From assembly GCA_946482585.1 (NCBI GenBank), contig CAMLSI010000113.1, positions 1 through 12,044 on the forward strand: a stretch of DNA of 12,044 bases. Reading direction: 5' to 3'. The DNA comes from an uncultured Lysobacteraceae bacterium (GTDB lineage Bacteria > Pseudomonadota > Gammaproteobacteria > Xanthomonadales > Rhodanobacteraceae). Below the pieces are notes generated by a model. That model was not told the origin of the DNA. It did no database searches and saw nothing but the letters and a program-made list of their open reading frames with translations. Each line of letters opens with the position of its first letter. Position 1 is the stretch's first letter. Positions 7,058 to 12,044 of this stretch are shown piece after piece. A program made the translations under genes and the position numbers.

Positions 7058-8329
7058 ATGAACAGAAATATACTTTCTTGCATGCTCGGCCTGCTGCTCG
7101 CGACGGCCGCGCCGCTCGTTTCGGCAGTGCCGGCCGGCGCCGACGTGAAGACCGCCGACAAGGAGCTCAATGCGCTCTACAGCGAAGGCCAGGAGTTCAT
7201 GGCCAAGTCGGATTGGCGTCAGGCGCTGGATCGCTTTACGCGGCTCGAGAAGCGCATGGTCGAACGCGGCGAATCCAACGTCGACACCGCGATCTTCTGG
7301 CAGGCCTACGTGCTCGTGCAGGCCAAGCGTCCGGCGGATGCGCGCCGCAGGGTCGACCGCCTGCGCGAGAATTTTCCGCAGAGCCGCTGGATCGCCGAGG
7401 CTGAGACCTTGCTGCGCCAGAGCGAATTGAGCGCCGAGAGCGGCGGCGGTGGAGGAAGTGGCGGCGGAGGTGGCGGTGGCGGTGGAGGAGGTGGCGGCGG
7501 CGGAGGCGACGGCGGAGGGGAGCTCGCCGAGATCGCGGTCGAGGGCCTGATGAATGCGCCGCCGGAACGCGCCGTGCCGCTGCTCAAGAAAGTGCTGCGC
7601 GGACAGCAGCCGGAGAAGGTCAAGCGGCGCGCGCTGTTCGTGCTGAGTCAGATCGATTCGAGCGAGGCGCTGGTCGAACTCGTCGGCATCGCGCGCAACG
7701 GCGATCCGGCGCTGCGCAGCGAAGCGATCCGCATGCTCGGCGTCAGCGGCGACGACAAGGCGCTGGCCGAACTCTCGACCCTGTACAAGTCGGCACGCTC
7801 CGAAGACAAGCGCGAAGTGCTTCAGGCGTGGATGATCGCCGATCGCAAGGACCTCGTCTTCGGCGCCGCACGCGACGAAACCGATCCGGCGCTGCGCCAC
7901 GATGCGATCCAGCTGCTCGGCGCGATGGACGCGACGGACGAACTGAAGCAGCTGATGCCGAGCGTCAAGGAGCCGGAGCTGCAGAAGCAGATCGTGCAGT
8001 CGCTCGGCGTCGCCGGCGACGTGGAAGCGCTGGTGCAGATCGCCGGTACGCATCCGAGCGAAGCGGCGCGGCTCGAGGCCTATCGCGCGATCGGCATCGC
8101 CGGCGAGAAGAAGGCCAGCGACGCGCTGGTCGCGCTGTACCCGAAAGCGAAAACCTCCGCGGAACGCGACGCGATCCTGCAGGGGCTCCTGATCAGCGAC
8201 GACGCGAAGGCGATGACAGCGTTGTACAAGAACGCGAAAAGCAAGGAAGAGAAGCGGCAGATCCTGCGCATGTTGACCACGATGGGCGACGACGCGGCGC
8301 TGGAGATCATCGAGCACGAACTGCAGTAG
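7058..8329 (+). CDS. Exported TPR-like/HEAT-repeat protein with polyglycine linker
   Basis: A 423-residue exported protein. Residues 1-23 form a Sec signal peptide with predicted cleavage after VSA. Residues about 32-122 are helical and TPR-like: YSEGQEFMAKSDWRQALDRF at 41-60, then WQAYVLVQAKRPADARRRV at 81-99. Residues 129-154 are almost pure glycine, including 16 in a row (135-150). From about 160 to the end run eight HEAT-type repeats of 29-31 residues, for example RALFVLSQ at 191, SEAIRMLGVSGD at 221, KQIVQSLGVAGD at 310 and KRQILRMLTTMGDD at 399. HEAT and TPR solenoids are protein-binding scaffolds; no enzymatic motif is seen. The start has GGAG at 7048-7051, six bases upstream, and the gene begins 11 bases after the anti-sigma-like gene. 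It probably works in the periplasm or outer envelope with that protein and the second HEAT protein. The partner is unknown. Confidence 0.87.
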   Translation: MNRNILSCMLGLLLATAAPLVSAVPAGADVKTADKELNALYSEGQEFMAKSDWRQALDRFTRLEKRMVERGESNVDTAIFWQAYVLVQAKRPADARRRVDRLRENFPQSRWIAEAETLLRQSELSAESGGGGGSGGGGGGGGGGGGGGGGDGGGELAEIAVEGLMNAPPERAVPLLKKVLRGQQPEKVKRRALFVLSQIDSSEALVELVGIARNGDPALRSEAIRMLGVSGDDKALAELSTLYKSARSEDKREVLQAWMIADRKDLVFGAARDETDPALRHDAIQLLGAMDATDELKQLMPSVKEPELQKQIVQSLGVAGDVEALVQIAGTHPSEAARLEAYRAIGIAGEKKASDALVALYPKAKTSAERDAILQGLLISDDAKAMTALYKNAKSKEEKRQILRMLTTMGDDAALEIIEHELQ

Positions 8330-8429
8330 CCGACCGCCGGCCGGCATCACGTTTCCCCGCCATCGTTCCCACGTGCCGCGAGACGGCGCGACGGTCGCCT
8401 GCGCACCGCCGCCGCCGTGGCCCTGATCC

Positions 8430-8433
8430 GGAG
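8430..8433 (+). promoter_or_regulatory. Ribosome binding site that fixes the start of the second HEAT gene
   Basis: GGAG lies seven bases before the ATG at 8441. This supports MRTALALLLLG as the N-terminus over the in-frame GTG at 8417, which would place eight extra residues before the signal peptide. Confidence 0.7.
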
Positions 8434-8440
8434 ATTCCTC

Positions 8441-9430
8441 ATGCGTACCGCACTTGCATTGCTGCTGCTCGGCCTGACGCCGTTCGTTTCCGCTGCCGCC
8501 GCCGACGATCTCTCGCGCCGTATCGGCACGGGCGACGGCTGGGTGTCGTGGCAGGTTCCGCGCGCGCCCGATGCCGGCGACGCCTGCTGCCAGCACATCC
8601 GCGGCAGCGTCGTCGAACGTCGTGGCTGCGATCTCGACGGACGCCAGTGGAATAACATCGAAAAGGCATCGCCGTCTGTCGGCGACGCCGATGGGCTCGT
8701 CGTCTACGCGCACCTGAAACGCGGCGTCGTCGACAAGGTGCGCGCGTTCTCGGCGACGTGCCCGGTCCGCAGCGCCGAGCCGCTGCGCCGCGTCGACGAG
8801 GTCGACCCGGCGGCGAGCGTGAACTGGCTCGCCGCCCACGCGCGCAGTCACGGCGGCGCCAAAGACGACGATGACGACGAAGCCATTGCCGCACTCGCGT
8901 TCCATGCGACACCGGTCGCGATGACCGCGCTGCGTGATCTGGCCGCGGCCGAGCGTCCGTCGCAGCAGCGCCAGGCCGCGCTGTTCTGGATGGGGCAGGC
9001 GCGCGGTGCGGAAGGGGTGGCCGCGGTCGAACGCTATGCGCACGACGACGCCGACCCGGACATTCGCCAGCACGCGGTGTTCGTGCTGTCGCAGGCGGCT
9101 GAGCACGACACCTATCCGCGCGTCCTCGCGATCGCGCGCACCGACCGCTCGACCGAGGTTCGCGGCCAGTCGCTGTTCTGGCTCGCGCAGATGGAGGACA
9201 AACGCGCCGCGGCCGACATCACCGAGGCGCTGCGCCGCGAGCAGGACGCCGACGTGCGCGAACAGGCCGTGTTCGCGCTGTCGCAACTGGAGGATGGCGA
9301 GGCCGACAAGGCACTGATCGCGCTGATCCGTGGCGATTTCCCGCGCGAGATCAAGCAGAAGGCCATGTTCTGGCTTGGCCAGTCCGGGTCGGACGCGGCG
9401 ATCGCGTTCCTCGACGACGTGTTGCGCTGA
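8441..9430 (+). CDS. Exported HEAT-repeat protein with exact 32-residue repeats
   Basis: A 329-residue exported protein. A Sec signal peptide covers about residues 1-20 (cleavage near VSA/AAA). Residues 21-150 form an N-terminal domain with GDGWVSWQVPR at 31-41 and four cysteines (49, 50, 63, 107) that could form disulfides; I do not recognise this domain. An acidic run, DDDDDE at 142-147, precedes the solenoid. Five HEAT-type repeats follow, each holding an F-x-[LM]-[SGA]-Q core: FWMGQ 182, FVLSQ 214, FWLAQ 246, FALSQ 278 and FWLGQ 310, spaced exactly 32 residues apart. The first repeat of the preceding HEAT protein (FVLSQ at 194) shares this core, so the two may be related. The gene follows its neighbour after 111 bases with no evident terminator, so it is probably in the same operon. 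Role inferred: envelope scaffold in the sigma/anti-sigma pathway. Confidence 0.87.
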   Translation: MRTALALLLLGLTPFVSAAAADDLSRRIGTGDGWVSWQVPRAPDAGDACCQHIRGSVVERRGCDLDGRQWNNIEKASPSVGDADGLVVYAHLKRGVVDKVRAFSATCPVRSAEPLRRVDEVDPAASVNWLAAHARSHGGAKDDDDDEAIAALAFHATPVAMTALRDLAAAERPSQQRQAALFWMGQARGAEGVAAVERYAHDDADPDIRQHAVFVLSQAAEHDTYPRVLAIARTDRSTEVRGQSLFWLAQMEDKRAAADITEALRREQDADVREQAVFALSQLEDGEADKALIALIRGDFPREIKQKAMFWLGQSGSDAAIAFLDDVLR

Positions 9431-9438
9431 GGCGGCCG

Positions 9439-9463
9439 CCGCGCCGGAATCCGTCCGGCGCGG
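9439..9463 (+). terminator. Hairpin just after the HEAT operon
   Basis: A perfect 10-bp GC-rich stem (9439-9448 with 9454-9463) and a five-base loop begin eight bases after the stop codon of the second HEAT gene. No T run follows, so it is not a classical intrinsic terminator. The position fits an operon end or a 3'-end stabiliser. Confidence 0.5.
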
Positions 9464-9750
9464 TCGGCGAACCGTCGGTGCGGCGCCGCTTGCCGCGCTG
9501 CAGCAGGGCCGGGGCGCCGCGTCCGCCGCCCAATTCCGGCCGCCGGTCCGATTCCGGAGGGTTCGTGCGCCAGCGCGCATTTCGCAGCCCCGGGTCGGGG
9601 GTATCGTTCGCACGCCCTCGTCACGACGCCGATGCTAAGCTTGCGCCGCGGTCGCTGCGGGGGCGGGTCGGCGGGGGCTGACCGCGATCGTTATTGGTAG
9701 CCGGTTCGGACGCAGCATCAGGCGTCGCGCCGGTTTCAGCGGCCCTGTTT

Positions 9751-9755
9751 GGAGG
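9751..9755 (+). promoter_or_regulatory. Ribosome binding site that fixes the start of the DUF2384-like gene
   Basis: GGAGG ends four bases before the ATG at 9760. It supports that ATG over the in-frame upstream ATG at 9694, which would add 22 residues with no recognisable feature and would place this site inside the coding region. Confidence 0.65.
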
Positions 9756-9759
9756 CGAT

Positions 9760-10317
9760 ATGTCGACCCAGCGTTCATGGACTTCGACCTGGCCCTCGAC
9801 CCTGCCGGAGTCCGGCACGACGCCAGCACCGTCTCAAACCGCTGCGCGTCCGCCGGCCGCGCCGCCGCCGCGCACTCCTGTCTCACCGCCGGCCCAGCCG
9901 CAGGCGCGGACGACTCCGCCGCCGCCGCAGACACGTCCGGCCGTTCCGCCGACGCCGTCCCTGGGCCGTCCCGCCGCTCCGCCGACATCGAATCACTATG
10001 CGGTCCCGCCGCATCAGACGAACAATGCCGTTCTCGCCGACCTCGCGCGCCAGGCGCGTGCCGCGCGCGGCGAGCTGCAGGCCGCGCAAGAGGCGTTCGC
10101 GCGCCGCGCGCTCGCACTCTACGAAACCCTGCGCATCGTCGACGACAGCCTCGTCCAGCTCGCGACCCACGTGCTCGGCAACAGCGTGATCGCGTCGGCC
10201 TGGCTCAGCTCGCGCAACCACCACCTGAACCAGCGTTCGCCGCTCGAAGTGCTCATGGTCGGCGACCGCGAAGCCGTCGTGACGGAGCTCATGCGCCTCG
10301 AGCACGGCGTGTACTGA
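9760..10317 (+). CDS. Proline-rich protein with MbcA/ParS/Xre-antitoxin toxin-binding-like domain (DUF2384)
   Basis: A 185-residue protein in three parts. Residues about 11-85 are rich in Pro, Thr, Ala and Gln and look disordered. Residues 88-125 form a charged amphipathic helix region (LADLARQARAARGELQAAQE). Residues 130-185 resemble the toxin-binding domain of Xre/MbcA/ParS antitoxins: HVLGNSVIASAWLSSRN, then RSPLEVL at 159-165 and the closing RLEHGVY at 179-185, matching the family pattern of a conserved Trp, a [RK]xPL[ED]LL turn and a final [EY]xG[VI][FY]. In known systems this domain caps a RES toxin that depletes NAD. Here the usual N-terminal helix-turn-helix is replaced by the proline-rich arm, and no RES gene lies on either side; the next gene is a metallo-hydrolase. 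It may be an orphan antitoxin relative or a protein that reuses the fold. Function is unknown. Confidence 0.75.
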   Translation: MSTQRSWTSTWPSTLPESGTTPAPSQTAARPPAAPPPRTPVSPPAQPQARTTPPPPQTRPAVPPTPSLGRPAAPPTSNHYAVPPHQTNNAVLADLARQARAARGELQAAQEAFARRALALYETLRIVDDSLVQLATHVLGNSVIASAWLSSRNHHLNQRSPLEVLMVGDREAVVTELMRLEHGVY

Positions 10318-10462
10318 AGCCGCTGTTGCGCCGCACCGCGTCCGCCCGTCAGTAGCGTAAGGGCTCCTCGCTGCCTTGCCGTCGCGCGAAATAGCGGGTA
10401 AGTAGTGGTCATCGGCGCCGCGGTGTGCGCGCCTCTCCATTTTTCCCGCAACCCGCGCGCTG

Positions 10463-11341
10463 ATGGTCGTCGATTCGTTTTTCCACGCGACAACGAATAC
10501 CTGGTCGCATCTGGTCAGCGATGGCGAGGGCACGGCCGCCGCCGTGATCGATCCCGTCCTCGATTTCGACAGTGCGAGCGGCCGCGCGTCGACCACCTCG
10601 GCGCAAGCCATCCTCGCGGCCATTCACGCTCACAAACTTCGCGTCGAATGGCTGCTCGAGACGCATGCGCATGCGGATCATCTGACCGCGACCGACTGGT
10701 TGCGGCGCGAACTGCGCGCGGAAGGCCATCCGGCGCGCAGCGCCATCGGCGCAGGCATCGTCGCCGTGCAGCAGCACTGGAAGCGCGTGTTCTCGTTCGG
10801 CGACGAATTCGCCGCGGACGGTTCCGACTTCGATCATCTGATCGCCGACGGCGAGCGACTCCCGCTCGGCGCGCTCGCGATCGAGGCGTTCGCGACGCCG
10901 GGGCATACCGGCGACGGCATGAGTTATCGCGTAGGCGATGCGGTATTCGTCGGCGACACCGTGTTCTCGCCGGCGGCCGGCACCGGCCGCTGCGATTTCC
11001 CGGGCGGCGACGCGGCGCGTCAGTACCGGTCGATCCAGCATCTCTATGCGCTGCCGGCGGCGACGAAACTCTATCTGTGCCACGACTATCCGCCGCGCGA
11101 TGCCGAACCGCGCGCCGCGGTCGATCTCGTCGAGCAGCGCAGCGGCAACGCGCAGTTGCGCCGCGATACCAGCGAAGCCGACTATGTCGCGCTGCGCCGG
11201 TCGCGCGACGCAACCCTGCCGGTACCGCGTCTGCTGTATCCGGCGCTCCAGGTCAACATACGCGCGGGCCGGCTGCCGCCCGCCGACGCGAACGGCCAGG
11301 TGTTCCTGCGCATCCCCGTACAGGCGGGCGATCTGGCGTGA
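10463..11341 (+). CDS. MBL-fold metallo-hydrolase, persulfide-dioxygenase (ETHE1/Blh)-like
   Basis: A 292-residue cytosolic metallo-beta-lactamase-fold protein. The metal motif THAHADHL at 67-74 gives His68, His70, Asp72 and His73. Further ligands are His148 in TPGHTGDG, Asp165 in VGDTVF and His207 in CHDYPP. GTGRCDFPGG at 173-182 is the segment that in ETHE1-like enzymes holds the substrate pocket. The insertion between the first and second metal motifs, with QQHWKRVFSFGDEF and FDHLIADGE (about 103-131), is typical of the bacterial Blh-type branch. By family, the likely reaction is oxidation of glutathione persulfide or a related thiol to sulfite using a single iron; glyoxalase II-like hydrolysis is the alternative. 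There is no fused rhodanese domain and no sulfur gene nearby. The ATG lacks a clear ribosome site, but the protein start fits the family. A 6-bp hairpin (11335-11349) covers the stop codon. Confidence 0.9.
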   Translation: MVVDSFFHATTNTWSHLVSDGEGTAAAVIDPVLDFDSASGRASTTSAQAILAAIHAHKLRVEWLLETHAHADHLTATDWLRRELRAEGHPARSAIGAGIVAVQQHWKRVFSFGDEFAADGSDFDHLIADGERLPLGALAIEAFATPGHTGDGMSYRVGDAVFVGDTVFSPAAGTGRCDFPGGDAARQYRSIQHLYALPAATKLYLCHDYPPRDAEPRAAVDLVEQRSGNAQLRRDTSEADYVALRRSRDATLPVPRLLYPALQVNIRAGRLPPADANGQVFLRIPVQAGDLA

Positions 11342-11420
11342 AGCACGCCGATTGCGCCGTCGTCCTGCGCTGCGTTCCGCACGCGGCCCGTCATTTTCCA
11401 TCCCTGGTCACATCCTCCGC

Positions 11421-12044
11421 ATGCGTTCATTCCGCTACGTCGCCATGTATTTCGTCCTCGCCCTGTTCGCGGCGCCCGCCGGGGCCTGGGGCGTGCTCGC
11501 ACACAACACCATCGCCGGCATGGCGCAGGAGCGAATCTCCGCGCCGGTACGCCAGGAGATAAGGACGCTGCTGCAGCCCGACCACGAAAGCACGCTCGTC
11601 GACATCGCGACCTGGGCCGACGACCTGCGCGATACCGACCCGGCGCGCTTTCGCGCCACCGGCAAGTTGCACTATGTGAATTTTTCCAGCGACAAGTGCC
11701 GCTACGATCCCGGGCGCGATTGCCGCAACGGCGAGTGCGTCGTCGCCGCGATCGATCGTTACCTCGAGATCCTCGCCGACCGGTCGCGTCCGCGCGCCGA
11801 GCGTGCCGACGCGCTGCGCTTCGTCTCGCACCTGATCGCCGACGTGCACCAGCCGCTGCATGCGAGCTTCAGGCGCGACAAGGGCGGCAATACCGTCCAG
11901 TTGCGCTACGGCCGCGAGAACTGGAATCTGCATTCGGTCTGGGACTCGCTGATCCCCAATTCCGCCCGCCGCCGCTGGCCCGACTACGCGGCTCATCTGG
12001 CATCGGGCGTGGATTGGACCGGCGACGCGGGCGATGCCGCGCAG
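11421..12044 (+). CDS. Secreted S1/P1 nuclease (3' end outside window)
   Basis: The first 208 residues of a zinc-dependent phospholipase C/S1-P1-type nuclease that cuts single-stranded DNA and RNA outside the cytoplasm. Residues 1-22 form a signal peptide, MRSFRYVAMYFVLALFAAPA followed by GA. Cleavage leaves Trp23 as the mature N-terminus, which in this family is itself a zinc ligand through its amino group. The other eight ligands of the three-zinc site fall at the expected spacing: His28, Asp67 (in ATWADD), His84 (LHYVNF), His137, Asp141 and His147 (in SHLIADVHQPLH), and His171 and Asp175 (HSVWD). The cysteines at 93, 101 and 106 fit the disulfide-bearing loop seen in bacterial members. ATG 11421 is preferred to the in-frame ATG 24 bases later because it supplies the positive residues Arg2 and Arg5 of the signal peptide. 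No clear ribosome site is seen. The reading frame is intact up to the window end. Confidence 0.94.
   Translation, partial: MRSFRYVAMYFVLALFAAPAGAWGVLAHNTIAGMAQERISAPVRQEIRTLLQPDHESTLVDIATWADDLRDTDPARFRATGKLHYVNFSSDKCRYDPGRDCRNGECVVAAIDRYLEILADRSRPRAERADALRFVSHLIADVHQPLHASFRRDKGGNTVQLRYGRENWNLHSVWDSLIPNSARRRWPDYAAHLASGVDWTGDAGDAAQ

Larger units (their letters stand above)
9431..9759 (+). other. Non-coding stretch between the HEAT operon and the DUF2384-like gene
   Basis: This 329-base stretch has no supported gene; short frames here have no recognisable sequence. It starts with a hairpin (see 9439-9463). Closer to the next gene is a repeated GCCGGTT (9700-9706 and 9729-9735, 29 bases apart) that could be an operator pair or chance. 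A promoter for the next gene should lie here, but I find no convincing -35/-10 pair. Confidence 0.5.

Noticed and set aside
8330..8440. Palindrome GCCGGCCGGC and the 111-base gap between the two HEAT genes as a possible terminator or promoter
   Set aside because: The palindrome has no loop or T run, and no convincing -35/-10 pair was found, so the gap does not show that the operon is split.
6965..9613. An 882-codon open frame on the minus strand opposite both HEAT genes
   Set aside because: In high-GC DNA the strand opposite a real gene often stays open. The plus-strand products have signal peptides, regular HEAT repeats and ribosome sites, while the opposite translation shows only Arg/Ala/His-rich sequence with no recognisable domain.
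9621..9818. A small minus-strand open frame opposite the start of the DUF2384-like gene, considered as a possible RES toxin or partner
   Set aside because: At 65 codons it is far too short for a RES domain, shows no motif, and lies opposite a gene with a good ribosome site.
11335..11349. GGCGTG-AAG-CACGCC hairpin over the stop codon of the metallo-hydrolase gene
   Set aside because: A 6-bp stem with no T run is expected by chance in DNA this rich in GC; it is too weak to call a terminator.
10405..11562. A 385-codon plus-strand open frame overlapping the metallo-hydrolase gene in another frame
   Set aside because: Its product is Arg-rich and featureless, while the frame from 10463 carries all metal ligands of the MBL fold.

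Overview
The window reads as chromosomal DNA of a high-GC gammaproteobacterium, most likely Xanthomonadales (Lysobacterales), perhaps Rhodanobacteraceae. The reasons are the strong G/C third-position bias, the gap sequence, and the mix of an RHS protein, an S1/P1 nuclease and exported HEAT proteins. This placement is an inference from general appearance. No tRNA, rRNA, CRISPR array, insertion sequence or prophage was seen.

Left part (1-5481). An RHS/YD-repeat protein enters from the left edge, open at its 5' end, and stops at 3049. It ends in a C-terminal tip of about 333 residues that I do not recognise. The tip has lower GC than the core and carries all six cysteines visible in the protein, in three close pairs. 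No immunity gene follows. The next gene, a RecF/SMC-like predicted ATPase, is convergent on the minus strand, with a perfect hairpin in the 48-base gap. Upstream of the ATPase on the same strand is a canonical NAD-type glyceraldehyde-3-phosphate dehydrogenase (gap), with a textbook terminator, a good ribosome binding site and a candidate extended -10 promoter.

Middle part (5676-9430). Divergent from gap is a tightly packed plus-strand cluster: an ECF-type sigma factor, a single-pass membrane protein with anti-sigma topology but no zinc motif, and two exported HEAT-repeat proteins. The first three genes are 3 and 11 bases apart and each later gene has a clear ribosome binding site, so the cluster looks like an operon. 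The second HEAT protein has a strictly 32-residue repeat. The first has a 16-glycine run between a TPR-like front end and eight HEAT-type repeats. The simplest reading is a cell-surface signalling unit in which exported HEAT scaffolds act on or with the anti-sigma protein. This cluster is the best candidate for a little-described system here.

Right part (9431-12044). After a 329-base non-coding stretch comes a small protein with a proline-rich N-terminal arm and a C-terminal domain that looks like the toxin-binding domain of MbcA/ParS/Xre antitoxins (DUF2384), without a DNA-binding domain and without a RES toxin beside it. Then come a persulfide-dioxygenase-like metallo-beta-lactamase-fold hydrolase and the first two thirds or so of a secreted S1/P1 nuclease with all zinc ligands present; that gene runs off the right edge.
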